DNA from: Streptomyces albidoflavus
GTDB taxonomy: Bacteria; Actinomycetota; Actinomycetes; Streptomycetales; Streptomycetaceae
NCBI RefSeq assembly: GCF_000719955.1
Contig: NZ_JOII01000021.1
Span: 45,315 to 109,314 of the forward strand
DNA length: 64,000 nt
Reading direction: 5' to 3'
Shown in pieces: positions 1 to 8,771 of the stretch. The notes under the pieces were generated by a model. The model searched no databases. It saw only the letters and a list, made by a program, of their open reading frames with translations, and was not told the DNA's origin. How positions within the stretch are numbered: the stretch's first letter is position 1; the number at the start of each line of letters is the position of its first letter. A program made the position numbers and the translations under genes.

Positions 1-16
1 GCCGGTTGGGCCGGGC

Positions 17-395
17 GGGGCCGCACCGGGGTACCTCCTCACAAACTGCAAGGTGCGGGGTCAGTCGCTTCAAGGCGGCCGCGTGTGCAGTTTGCTGCGG
101 GGGCACCCCGGCACGACCCCGCCCTCCCGTCTCGTCGGCGTCGTCCCGCCGGTGGGAGGGAAAAGACAGACCGTCCCCAATTGATCTTTGTGGCGAGCGA
201 AAGCATTCACGGTGGTCACTGTGGAGAGGCCCTGCATCGGTGACGGCCTCATCCACCCCCCGGCGGTCGGCCGCGTACGAGACCGTGGGGTGGGGACGGG
301 CCGGGGTGCCCCCGCAGCAAACTGCACACACGGCCGCCATACTCCAATTGACCCCGCACCCTGCAGTTTGTGAGGAGGTACCCCGGCACGGCCCC
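17..395. mobile_element. Composite inverted repeat: two MITE-like units facing each other
   Basis: Two arms of about 104 bp (17-120 and 292-395) are reverse complements of each other in gapless register; paired coordinates sum to 412. Both contain GGGGTACC, CAAACTGCA, TGCAGTTTG and GGGGGCACCCCGG blocks. Each arm is itself an imperfect palindrome: in the left arm about 28 bp from 23 is repeated inverted up to 114. The 9-mer CAAACTGCA or its complement therefore occurs four times, at 42-50, 86-94, 318-326 and 362-370. The 171 bp between the arms holds no convincing gene. Terminal inverted repeats in a short non-coding unit suggest a MITE pair, but no target-site duplication or transposase was identified. 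Confidence 0.6.
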
Positions 396-432
396 ACCCC
401 ACCCACGCACCGGAGAAACCGCGAACCCCTAT

Positions 433-838
433 AGCCCGGCCGGCGATTGAGGCCATCAGTGACCCGCAGGTCACGGCGGGGCAGGCGGAGGCGGCGCCCA
501 GCAACAGCGCAACCGAACCCAGCCCGGCCGGCGGTTGAGGCCATCAGTGACCCGCAGGGTCGGGGTGGGTAGGCGGAGGCGGAGCCCAGCCACATCGCCA
601 CCCCATAGCCCGGCCGGCGATTGAGGCCAGTCGGGGGCCGGCGCGGGCAACATCCGGCGCCCCTAGTCGCGGCGCAGCCACATCCCAGCCCGGCCGGCGC
701 TTGAGGCCGATCAGTGACCGGTACGGGCAAACCGGGGCCCGGCGACCAACAGCCCGGCCGGCGGTTGAGGCCAATCGGTGACCGGTGCGGGCAAGCGGGC
801 CCGAGGTAAAAGGACAAGCCCGGCCGGGAGGCCGAGGG
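433..838. repeat. Cluster of REP-like intergenic repeats
   Basis: Five full copies of a 22-bp element with core CCGGCCGGCGNTTGAGGCC start at 433, 521, 607, 687 and 751; a degenerate copy lies at 817-838. Copies are 64-88 bp apart. The sequence after the core is partly shared between copies (ATCAGTGACC and relatives), so the repeating unit is longer than the core. The CCGGCCGG centre is self-complementary. All copies are in one orientation and outside genes. Similar elements are common between Streptomyces genes; their function is not established. Confidence 0.8.
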
Positions 839-866
839 CCACCGAGCCGGGCAGGCAAACCAGGGT

Positions 867-1097
867 TCAGGAACGCTTACCGGACTTGTCCATCACCATG
901 ACCAGCCCAGCGATCACCAGGAAGAGCACGATGGGCAGCGCCACGTAGAGCCCGAGGGTCTCCACCACGCTCAGCCCCGGCCCCGGGTCATCCCCGTCAT
1001 CGCGCGTCAGCGCCAGCGCGGGGGACGTCATGAGCAGCGTCGTCAGCGTCGTACCGGCGACCACCGCACCGGCGCGCAGAGAGTTCTTCTTGTCCAC
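867..1097 (-). CDS. Small predicted membrane protein
   Basis: This 76-residue protein has an N-terminal hydrophobic stretch (about 8-30) ending in an Ala-rich possible signal-peptidase site, a short acidic segment rich in Asp (DDGDDPG), and a second hydrophobic helix (about 47-68) before a basic tail (KSGKR). It is either an exported protein anchored by its C-terminal helix or a two-helix membrane protein. The start is GTG at 1097, with no clear Shine-Dalgarno sequence upstream. It lies 20 bp downstream of malQ on the same strand and could be co-transcribed with it. No family was recognised and no function is proposed. Confidence 0.6.
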   Translation of the reverse strand: MDKKNSLRAGAVVAGTTLTTLLMTSPALALTRDDGDDPGPGLSVVETLGLYVALPIVLFLVIAGLVMVMDKSGKRS

Positions 1098-1117
1098 GGT
1101 GCCAACGTAGCGAACGC

Positions 1118-3412
1118 CTAGACGGGCCGCGCGTCCGGGGGTGCCGTACGGACCATGGGGGCGGGTGTCTGGTCCTCGGTGGCGACGGTGCGCAGCAGGC
1201 GGGCCACGCGCGGGGAGGCGGTCAGTTGTTCGAGGGTGACGGGGTGTCCCTGGGCGTCGGCGACGGGGAGCCGCCAGTTGGGGTACTGGTCCCAGGTGCC
1301 CGGGAGGTTCTGGGGGCGGCGGTCGCCGGTGCCGTCGGGGAGCCAGACGCCGATCATGCGGGCCGGGGTGCGGAGCAGGAAGCGGTGGACGGCGAGGACG
1401 GCGGCCTCCTCATCGGGGGCAGCGCCGGGCAGGTGGCCGCCGGGGGCCGCGCCCATCAGGCCGAGGCCGTCGAGGACGGTGAGCCAGGTGGCGGTGGCGG
1501 CTGCCTCCTCGGCCTCCTCCTCGGCCAAGGGGCGGGTGAGGAGGCCGAGGCGGTGGCGGAGGCGGACGTGGTCACCGGTGAGGCGGGAGGCGGTGGAGGG
1601 CAGGTCGTGGGTGGTGGCGGTGGCGACGCAGGAGGCACGCCACGCCTCGGCGGGCAGCGGCAGCCCGGTGCCGTCCCAGTCGCGCTCGAACCAGAGGACG
1701 GAGGTGCCGAGCACGCCGTGCCGCTGGAGGGTCTCGCGGACGCCCGGTTCGACGGTGCCGAGGTCCTCGCCGATGACGACGGCGTCGGCGCGGTGGGCCT
1801 CCAGGGCGAGGACGGCGAGCATGGCCTCGGCGTCGTAGTGGACGTAGGTGCCGTCGGTGGGCGGGGCGCCGACCGGGACCCACCAGAGGCGGAAGAGGCC
1901 CATGACGTGGTCGATGCGCAGGGCACCGGCGTTGCGCAGCAGGGAGCGGAGGAGGCCGCGGTAGGGGGCGTAGCCGCTCTCGGCGAGGCGGTCGGGGCGC
2001 CAGGGCGGCAGGCCCCAGTCCTGGCCGAGGGCGTTGAAGGCGTCGGGGGGCGCGCCGACCGACATGCCGGCGGCGAAGACGTCCTGCTGGGACCAGGCGT
2101 CGGAGCCGTCGGGGTGGACGCCGACGGCCAGGTCGTGGACGAGGCCGACGGCCATCCCGGCCTCGCGGGCGGCGCGCTGGGCCTCGGCGAGCTGGGTGTC
2201 GGTGTACCAGGCGAGGCGGCGGTGGAAGTCGACGCGGGCGGCGAGTTCGGTGCGCGCGGCGGCCGTCTGCCGGGAGCGCGGGTCGGTGAGGGGGGCGGGC
2301 CACTCGGACCAGTGCGGGCCGTGGCGTTCGGTGAGGGCGGCCCAGGTGGCGTGGTCGGTGAGGGCCTGGCCGTGGGCGGCGGTGAAGTCCTCGTAGGCGG
2401 CTTGGCGGCCCGGCGGGAGGGGGACGGCGCAGAGGCGTTCGAGCGCCTCGCGCTTCAGCTCCCAGACGGCGTCGCGGTCGATGAGGGCCTCGCCGGAGAG
2501 GACCCGGACGCGCAGTTCGGCGGCGCGGCGCAGCAGCCCGTCGAGGTGCGGGCGGACGTCGGCGCTGAGCGCGGTGTACTCGGGGATCGCCTCGACGCGC
2601 AGGTGCACCGGGTCGGGGAAGCGGCGGGAGGACGGCCGGTACGGGGAGGGGTCGGTGGGCGTGCCGGGGACGGCCGCGTGCAAGGGGTTGACCTGGACGA
2701 ATCCGGCGCCGTGCACGCGTCCGGCCCAGGTGGCGAGTTCGGCGAGGTCGCCGAGGTCGCCCATGCCCCAGGAGCGGTGCGAGAGCAGCGAGTAGAGCTG
2801 GACGAGCAGGCCCCAGGCGCGGGACTCGGGCCCGCGGATGTGGTCCGGGGCGATGACGAGGTGGCTGGTGGCGGTGCGTCCGTCGGGCGTGGTGGCCTCG
2901 ATCCGGTGGACGCCGAACGGTACGGCCCACAGCACGTCGGCGGCGGGAGGGAGGGCGCTGCCGGCGGGGGGCGGGGGCGCGGTGGCGGCCGGGACCAGGG
3001 GGACGGTCCAGTTCCAGGCGGGCGGCGGGGCCTCGCCGACAGGGGCGGCGCGGCGGACCGCCTCGCCCGCGTCCCGGCCGCCCGCGGGGGCGGGCCGGGC
3101 CGGGACGGGGTCGGGGTCGCGGGTCAGGCGGACCCGGGTACCCGGGGGCAGTGCCGCCAGCTCGGGCGCGGTGCGCGGGTCGGCCGACGGGGCGGCGGAC
3201 CGGAGCACCACGGTGGGCGGCAGCAGGCGGGCGGCCTGTCCGGCTTCGGCTTTCTCCAGGGCGGCCCGGATCGCTTCGGGGCTGCTCGCGTCGACGCCGA
3301 GGGCGGCCAGGGCGGCCACGACGGCGGATTCGGCGGCCGGAACGGTGCGGTCCGGGGAGGGGGAGTAAGAGGTGGCGACACCATGGAGCTCGGCGAGCCG
3401 GGACAGGGCCAA
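1118..3412 (-). CDS. malQ: 4-alpha-glucanotransferase (amylomaltase, GH77)
   Basis: This enzyme transfers alpha-1,4-glucan segments between maltodextrins in the cytoplasm, in glycogen and maltose metabolism. The 764-residue length fits the long actinobacterial form, which has an extra N-terminal region before the GH77 barrel. The three GH77 catalytic acids are visible: Asp501 in LRIDHVMGLFR (nucleophile), Glu549 in VIGEDLGTV (acid/base) and Asp603 in TTHDLPST. The start is TTG at 3412, chosen because GGAGG lies 5 nt upstream and the frame opens 1 nt after the stop of the preceding small gene, so the two are probably co-transcribed. S. coelicolor SCO2649 is the expected orthologue (from memory). 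Confidence 0.95.
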   Translation of the reverse strand: MALSRLAELHGVATSYSPSPDRTVPAAESAVVAALAALGVDASSPEAIRAALEKAEAGQAARLLPPTVVLRSAAPSADPRTAPELAALPPGTRVRLTRDPDPVPARPAPAGGRDAGEAVRRAAPVGEAPPPAWNWTVPLVPAATAPPPPAGSALPPAADVLWAVPFGVHRIEATTPDGRTATSHLVIAPDHIRGPESRAWGLLVQLYSLLSHRSWGMGDLGDLAELATWAGRVHGAGFVQVNPLHAAVPGTPTDPSPYRPSSRRFPDPVHLRVEAIPEYTALSADVRPHLDGLLRRAAELRVRVLSGEALIDRDAVWELKREALERLCAVPLPPGRQAAYEDFTAAHGQALTDHATWAALTERHGPHWSEWPAPLTDPRSRQTAAARTELAARVDFHRRLAWYTDTQLAEAQRAAREAGMAVGLVHDLAVGVHPDGSDAWSQQDVFAAGMSVGAPPDAFNALGQDWGLPPWRPDRLAESGYAPYRGLLRSLLRNAGALRIDHVMGLFRLWWVPVGAPPTDGTYVHYDAEAMLAVLALEAHRADAVVIGEDLGTVEPGVRETLQRHGVLGTSVLWFERDWDGTGLPLPAEAWRASCVATATTHDLPSTASRLTGDHVRLRHRLGLLTRPLAEEEAEEAAATATWLTVLDGLGLMGAAPGGHLPGAAPDEEAAVLAVHRFLLRTPARMIGVWLPDGTGDRRPQNLPGTWDQYPNWRLPVADAQGHPVTLEQLTASPRVARLLRTVATEDQTPAPMVRTAPPDARPV

Positions 3413-3413
3413 T

Positions 3414-3764
3414 TCAGCCTCCTGAGGAAACCGCTCCGAGCAGGGCGTCCTCCGCGACGACGGCGGCGGCCGCGGCCGGCTCGCTGGTCAGCGGGGCGGT
3501 GTCGGGCAGGGGTGGTTCGCTGGTGAGCGGCGCGGCGTCGGCCAGCGGCGGCTCACTGGTGAGGGGCGGCTCGGAGAGTCCGTAGGCGCAGGAGCCTTCG
3601 AGGCCGGAGTCGGGGTGGGACACCAGGGAGTAGTCGACGGTGTCCGGGTCGAAGGGGTCGTCGGGTCGGCCGGCGAGGGTGGTGGGGCTGGGAATCGCCG
3701 GGAGGTCGTGCAGTTCCGGACGTTTGGAAAGAGCGGACAGAAGCAGGTGTGCCGATGCGGCCAC
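3414..3764 (-). CDS. Hypothetical protein with C-terminal SEPPL repeats
   Basis: This 116-residue protein is not recognised. The GTG start at 3764 has a strong AAGGAGG ribosome site 5 nt upstream, and the gene ends 1 nt before malQ, which supports it being real and translated ahead of malQ. The N-terminal half contains an acidic stretch (DDPFDPDTVDY). The C-terminal half repeats a 12-residue unit containing PLTSEP three times, then becomes Ala-rich. There is no signal peptide or membrane helix. The single Cys (in GSCAYG) and Ser/Thr/Glu-rich repeats make a peptide-precursor role conceivable, but no modification enzyme is nearby. Confidence 0.65.
   Translation of the reverse strand: MAASAHLLLSALSKRPELHDLPAIPSPTTLAGRPDDPFDPDTVDYSLVSHPDSGLEGSCAYGLSEPPLTSEPPLADAAPLTSEPPLPDTAPLTSEPAAAAAVVAEDALLGAVSSGG
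3480..3575. repeat. 36-bp tandem repeat inside a small coding gene
   Basis: Units begin at 3483, 3519 and 3555 (the third truncated) with a 36-bp period. They encode the PLTSEP-containing repeats of the small protein upstream of malQ. The units differ at several positions, so this is not a recent slippage product. Confidence 0.75.
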
Positions 3765-4115
3765 GGGGGCCTCCTTGGTCGCGGGTGCGAAAGCACGGTC
3801 AGGGCAGCCCTACCCAGCTTGTCGACACGCAGACGTGTGCGTTCGGCCAACGTGTTCCGGGTCACATTGTGCGCGGTGGGCGGTCCATCGCGAGGGGACG
3901 CGCCCGGGGCACGCACAATGGAGGGGCCGCCGGGAACGCCGAACGCCCCCTTCCGGCCGTTGACACCGGCACGTGGGGGTGATGGGCTTCCTTGCCGTCC
4001 GGTCGTGTGGCCGGAACAGCCTCGTCCCGCGCATGCCCCGTCATCCGCGCGCCACACCTCGCGCGTCATACTCCTTCTGGCCCACCCGTCCCCGCCGCCC
4101 GTTGGGAGAGGACCC
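3765..4115. other. Intergenic region between divergent genes
   Basis: These 351 bp separate the small gene upstream of malQ (minus strand) from the GH84 gene (plus strand), so both promoters should lie here. A TTGACA hexamer occurs at 3960-3965 but no convincing -10 partner was found at the usual spacing. A short palindrome (ACACGCAGACGTGT) lies near 3825. No coding sequence is supported. Confidence 0.4.
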
Positions 4116-7100
4116 GTGCAGCTCCGCCGCAGCAGGACCGCCGCCGCTCTGGCCGTGGCCGTGATCGCCGGAACGCTGGGGGGCGCACCCACCGCGCTGG
4201 CCGCGCCGCCCGCCCCGGACCCCGCCACCGCCGCCGACGAGGCCCCGGACGACGCGAAGGGCGAGACGGCGGGGCTGCCCTCCGTCTGGCCGCGCCCGCA
4301 GTCGCTGCGCGCCGCCGACGGCAAGGTGGCGCTGGGCTCGCGGGTGGTGCTGGTCGCGCCGCTCGGTACCGATCCGTACGCGCTGAAGGCGCTGCGGGAG
4401 GTGCTGCGGGAGGCCGGGGTCCGTGACGTCGACGAGGTCAGCGCCGAGGGCGACGTGCCCGCGGGCGCGACGCCGGTGGTGCGGGTCGGCGGCGAGTCCG
4501 CCGCCCGGCCGGGAGCGGGCGGGGCGGGGCTGGAGAAGACGCTGCGCGCGCTGGGCGCGAGCGCCCGGGGCGATCTGCCGCAGGGCGGGTACCGGCTGGC
4601 GGCGGGTCAGGCCGGAGGCCGGCCGACGGTGGCGATGGCGGGCGTGGGCGAGGACGGCCTGTTCCACGCGGTCCAGACGCTGCGTCAGCTGGTGCGCGAC
4701 GGCGTGGTGCCGGGTGTGGTGGTCCGCGACTGGCCGGGCACACCGGTGCGCGGCCTCTCCGAGGGCTTCTACGGCACCCCGTGGACGACCGAGCAGCGGC
4801 TGGGCCAGCTGGACTTCCTGGGCCGCACCAAGCAGAACCACTACCTGTACGCGCCGGGCGACGACCTGTTCCGCCAGGCGCGCTGGCGGGAGCCGTACCC
4901 GGCCGGGCAGCGGGCGGCGTTCCGGGCGCTGGCGGAGCGGGCACGCGAGAACCACGTGACGCTGGCCTGGGCGGTGGCGCCGGGTCAGGCGATGTGCCTC
5001 GCCTCCGAGGACGACGTGAAGGCGCTCAACCGGAAGATCGACGCGATGTGGGCGCTGGGGGCGCGCGCCTTCCAGCTCCAGTTCCAGGACGTGTCGTACA
5101 GCGAGTGGCACTGCGGCGAGGACGAGGCGGAGTTCGGCTCGGGCCCGGCCGCGGCGGCGCGTGCCCAGGCGCGGGTGGCCAACGCGGTCGCCGCGCACCT
5201 GGCGGAGCGTCACCCCGGTTCCCGCCCGCTGTCGCTGATGCCGACGGAGTACTACCAGAAGGGCGCGACGGAGTACCGCCGCAAGCTCGCCGCCGAGCTG
5301 GAGGCGGACGTGCAGGTGGCGTGGACCGGGGTCGGGGTGGTGCCGCGCACCATCACCGGCCGGGAGCTGGCGGGCACCCGCGAGGTGCTCGGCCACCCGC
5401 TGGTCACCCTGGACAACTACCCGGTCAACGACTACGCGCAGGACCGGATCTTCCTCGGCCCCTACACGGGCCGTGAACCGGCCGTCGCGACCGGTTCGGC
5501 GGCGCTGATCGCCACCGCGATGGAGCAGCCGGCCGCCTCCCGCATCCCCCTGTTCACCTCGGGGGACTACGCGTGGAACCCGAAGGACTACCGGCCGATG
5601 GAGTCCTGGCAGGCCGCCATGGACACGCTCGCCGGGGAGGACCCCGAGACCCGCGAGGCGGTCCGGGCGCTGGCCCGCAACACCGCCTCCTCGGTGCTGG
5701 GCGCCGACGAGTCGGCGTACCTGCGGCCGCTGCTGGCCAAGTTCTGGGCGACCCGGGCGGACGCGGCGCGGGCGGCCGGGCGGCCCGGCACCGAGGCCGC
5801 CGACGCCGCCGCGCGGGCCGCCAAGGAGCTGCGCGCCGCCTTCTCGGTGATGCGGGCGACGCCCGAGCGGCTGGACGGCGGCGGGTCGGGGCTGGGCGAG
5901 GAGGTGCGGCCCTGGTCGGAGCAGCTGGCGCGGTTCGGGCACGCCGGTGAGCTGGCGGTCGACCTGCTGGCAGCACAGGCGCGCGGCGACGGCACGGCCG
6001 CCTGGCACGCCGAGCGGGCGCTGCGGGCGGTCCGCGCGGAGACCTCGCGGAACAAGGTGACGGTCGGCGACGGCGTCCTGGGCCCCTTCCTCGACCAGGT
6101 GGAGAAGACGGCCGACAGCTGGCACGGCACGGTCGGCGGCGACGGCGAGAAGGTCGCCGACACCGGCTCGGCGTACACGGTGGCGCTGCCCCGGGTCCGC
6201 CCGCTGGCCGGGGTGACGGTCCGGACCGACCCGGGCGTCTCCGGGCTGGTCGAGGCGCGCGTCCCGGGCAAGGGGTGGCAGCCGGTGACCCGGCTGGAGC
6301 CGGGCGGCTGGACCGATGTGGAGAGCCGGGGGCTGCGCGCCGACGCGCTGCGGGTCACCGGTCCCGAGGCGGAGCGGGTCGACCGGCTGGTGCCCTGGTA
6401 CGAGGACGGCGCCGAGGCCGCGCTGCGCCTGGGCCGGGGCGAGGCGGACGCCGAGATCGGCGGCGGGACCAGCGAGGTGACGGCCCGTCTGACGGCCCAC
6501 CGCCCCGGCACCGTACGCGGCGCGCTGAAGGCGAAGACCCCGAAGGGCATCCAGGTCTCCGCCCCCGGCGAGTCGGTCCTGCCGCGCGGCACCGAGGTCC
6601 GCATCCCGGTCTCGGTACGGGTCGCGGACGGGGTGCGCCCGGGGAGTTACGAGGTGCCGGTGGAGTTCGGCGGCCGCTCGGCGACGCTGACGGTCCGCGC
6701 GTTCCCGCCCACCGACGACCGCGACCTGGTCCGCTCCGGCAAGGCCACCTCCTCGGCCGACGAGACGGAGGACTTCCCGGCCCGGGCGGCGGCCGACGGC
6801 GACCCGGAGAGCCGCTGGTCCTCCCCCGCCGAGGACAACGCCTGGTGGCAGACGGAACTGCCCGAACCGGCCCGCGTCGGCCGCGTGGAACTCCACTGGC
6901 AGGACGCCTACGCCGCCGCCTACCGCGTCCAGGTCTCCGAGGACGGCCGGATCTGGCGCACGGCGGCGACGGTCAAGGACGGCAAGGGCGGCCGCGAACG
7001 GGTCGGCCTGGACGCGAAGAACGTACGGTTCCTCCGCGTCCAGGGCGACAAGCGCGCCACCGAGTACGGCTACTCCCTCTTCTCCGTCGAGGCGTACGCG

Positions 7101-7169
7101 GTCACGGAGAAGGAGAAGAGCAAGGACCAGGACAAGGGGAAGGGCGAGGAGAAGCCCGGCCGCGACTAG
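4116..7169 (+). CDS. Secreted GH84 beta-N-acetylglucosaminidase-like protein
   Basis: This 1017-residue exported protein is predicted to act on N-acetylglucosaminides such as host glycans, chitin or wall fragments. Start GTG 4116 was chosen because it opens a classic signal peptide (about 1-33) and has GGGAGAGG just upstream. Domains in order: GH20b-like fold (about 45-190), GH84 barrel (about 205-490) with GFYGTPW and YAPGDD, a helical region, and a C-terminal discoidin (F5/8 C) module (about 870-1000). GH84 enzymes use an Asp-Asp pair; here the aligned segment reads FQLQFQDVSY, so the first Asp is Gln324 and only Asp325 remains. Activity is therefore uncertain. It could be a weak hydrolase, one with altered substrate, or a sugar-binding protein. 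Confidence 0.85.
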   Translation: MQLRRSRTAAALAVAVIAGTLGGAPTALAAPPAPDPATAADEAPDDAKGETAGLPSVWPRPQSLRAADGKVALGSRVVLVAPLGTDPYALKALREVLREAGVRDVDEVSAEGDVPAGATPVVRVGGESAARPGAGGAGLEKTLRALGASARGDLPQGGYRLAAGQAGGRPTVAMAGVGEDGLFHAVQTLRQLVRDGVVPGVVVRDWPGTPVRGLSEGFYGTPWTTEQRLGQLDFLGRTKQNHYLYAPGDDLFRQARWREPYPAGQRAAFRALAERARENHVTLAWAVAPGQAMCLASEDDVKALNRKIDAMWALGARAFQLQFQDVSYSEWHCGEDEAEFGSGPAAAARAQARVANAVAAHLAERHPGSRPLSLMPTEYYQKGATEYRRKLAAELEADVQVAWTGVGVVPRTITGRELAGTREVLGHPLVTLDNYPVNDYAQDRIFLGPYTGREPAVATGSAALIATAMEQPAASRIPLFTSGDYAWNPKDYRPMESWQAAMDTLAGEDPETREAVRALARNTASSVLGADESAYLRPLLAKFWATRADAARAAGRPGTEAADAAARAAKELRAAFSVMRATPERLDGGGSGLGEEVRPWSEQLARFGHAGELAVDLLAAQARGDGTAAWHAERALRAVRAETSRNKVTVGDGVLGPFLDQVEKTADSWHGTVGGDGEKVADTGSAYTVALPRVRPLAGVTVRTDPGVSGLVEARVPGKGWQPVTRLEPGGWTDVESRGLRADALRVTGPEAERVDRLVPWYEDGAEAALRLGRGEADAEIGGGTSEVTARLTAHRPGTVRGALKAKTPKGIQVSAPGESVLPRGTEVRIPVSVRVADGVRPGSYEVPVEFGGRSATLTVRAFPPTDDRDLVRSGKATSSADETEDFPARAAADGDPESRWSSPAEDNAWWQTELPEPARVGRVELHWQDAYAAAYRVQVSEDGRIWRTAATVKDGKGGRERVGLDAKNVRFLRVQGDKRATEYGYSLFSVEAYAVTEKEKSKDQDKGKGEEKPGRD

Positions 7170-7184
7170 GGGCTGTCCGGGACC

Positions 7185-8771
7185 TCACTCCCACTCGACG
7201 GTGAGCTTCGCCTCCGCTCCCGTGCGCAGGAAGAGGTACGCGGTCGAGGCGGGCGCGTCGGCGAGGCGCAGCCTCAGCTGGGTCGGGCCGGTGCGGTTGA
7301 CCTCGGTGAAGGCGGTCGAGTCGGCGCTGCCGGAGGTGAAGCGGGCCAGTTCGGCGGCGCCGGAGGCGGTGGCGGGCGCGGCCCAGTCGTCGGCGGCGGT
7401 GGCGCAGCTCGCGCCGAAGCAACCGCTGCGCACGTCGATCAGCAGCCGGTTCCCGCCGGCCCACGGGTCCCCGCTGCCGCCGGCCCGGCTGACGGTGACG
7501 TAGGCCCGGGTGATGGTGGCGTCGTCCGGTACGGCCGAGGTGTCGAAGGAGAGCAGCGTCCGGTTGTGCTGCCCGTCGGTGCCCCGTCCGACGGCGGCGC
7601 CCATGGTCCCCTCCAGCGCGCCGACCGCGGCCCCGGTCCCGCTCGCGGACGCCTTCACGTACCCGTCGTCGGCGGCCGTGCTGGGGATGACGGCCCGCTG
7701 GGCGGGGGTGCCCGGGTCGGTGCCGCCGCCGTCCTCGGCCAGGCCCCAGAACCGCCCGATGTGATAGGCGGCGCAGATGTTCACGTCGAGGATGTACGCC
7801 CCCGCCGTCCCGCACTGCTCGGCCCCGCTCCCCGGGTCGACGGGCTGCCCGTGGCCCATCCCGGTGATCGTGTACGTCTCGACGACGTCGCGCCCGTCGC
7901 CGTCCCGGTAGACGGCGTGCGGGTAGCCGCCCACGGTGCCGGTGGCGTCCGGGGTGGTGTCGGTGCCGTGCACGGCGGTCCACTGCTCGACGGTCTCGGT
8001 GAGGTTGGCCGGGACGACGGTGGTGTCCGTCGTCCCCTGCCAGACGGAGACGGCCGGCCAGGGCCCGGCGTACCCGGGGTAGGCGTCGCGCACCTTGGCG
8101 GCCCAGGCGGCCGGGGTGAGGTTGCTCCCCGGGTTCATGCAGGAGTACGCGGCGACGACGCTGGTGGCGCAGGCGTAGGGCAGTCCCGCCACGGGCGCGC
8201 CGGAGGCGAAGACGTCCGGGTAGGCGGCGAGCATCACGTTGGTCATGGCGGCCCCGGCCGAGAGCCCCGTGGCGTGCACCCGCGCCGGGTCGCTCCCCAC
8301 GTCCGCCTTCATCCGGTCGGTCATCTGCTTGATCGACAGCGCCTCACCGGCGTCCCGCCGGATGTCACCCGCCTCGAACCAGTTGAAGCAGCTGTTCAGG
8401 TTGTTGGCCGACTGCTGCTGCGGCAGCACCAGCGCGAATCCCCACTGGTCGGCCCACTTCGTCCACCCGGTCTCGTCGTCGAACCCGCCCGCCGACTGGG
8501 TGCACCCGTGCATCGCCACCACCAGCGGCCGCCCCGCGGGCAGCCCGTCCGGCACGTACCGGAACATCCGCAGGTTCCCCGGATTACTCCCGAACCCCGT
8601 CACCTCGGTCAGCGAGGCGGCCCGCGCGGACGCGGTCACCGACTCGGGCCCGGCCACCCCGGCCAGGGTGACCAGCAACGCCCCGACCGCGGCCCCCGCG
8701 AACACCCTCCGCAGACGGCCCGGCCCCCGCCCCGCCCCGCGCACCCGTGCGCGGACGAACGACACCCTCAT
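7185..8771 (-). CDS. Secreted PHB-depolymerase-family esterase with C-terminal DNRLRE-like module
   Basis: This 528-residue alpha/beta-hydrolase belongs to the LpqC/PHB depolymerase (CE1-like) family. It probably cleaves polyester or feruloyl/acetyl ester bonds outside the cell. An Arg-rich N-terminus and hydrophobic helix (about 15-45) form the signal peptide. The oxyanion region (VVAMHGCTQS), the serine nucleophile elbow GLSAGAA and the C-terminal MGHGQPVD histidine are visible. From about residue 350 follows a beta-rich module with LLSFDTSAVPDDATI, typical of DNRLRE or CBM-like domains. The gene converges with the GH84 gene 15 bp away and ends in a different strand orientation, so they are not co-transcribed. 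Confidence 0.88.
   Translation of the reverse strand: MRVSFVRARVRGAGRGPGRLRRVFAGAAVGALLVTLAGVAGPESVTASARAASLTEVTGFGSNPGNLRMFRYVPDGLPAGRPLVVAMHGCTQSAGGFDDETGWTKWADQWGFALVLPQQQSANNLNSCFNWFEAGDIRRDAGEALSIKQMTDRMKADVGSDPARVHATGLSAGAAMTNVMLAAYPDVFASGAPVAGLPYACATSVVAAYSCMNPGSNLTPAAWAAKVRDAYPGYAGPWPAVSVWQGTTDTTVVPANLTETVEQWTAVHGTDTTPDATGTVGGYPHAVYRDGDGRDVVETYTITGMGHGQPVDPGSGAEQCGTAGAYILDVNICAAYHIGRFWGLAEDGGGTDPGTPAQRAVIPSTAADDGYVKASASGTGAAVGALEGTMGAAVGRGTDGQHNRTLLSFDTSAVPDDATITRAYVTVSRAGGSGDPWAGGNRLLIDVRSGCFGASCATAADDWAAPATASGAAELARFTSGSADSTAFTEVNRTGPTQLRLRLADAPASTAYLFLRTGAEAKLTVEWE

Noticed and set aside
6..504. Open frames in the first 500 bp
   Set aside because: They run through a structured inverted repeat, lack ribosome sites and have no coding character.
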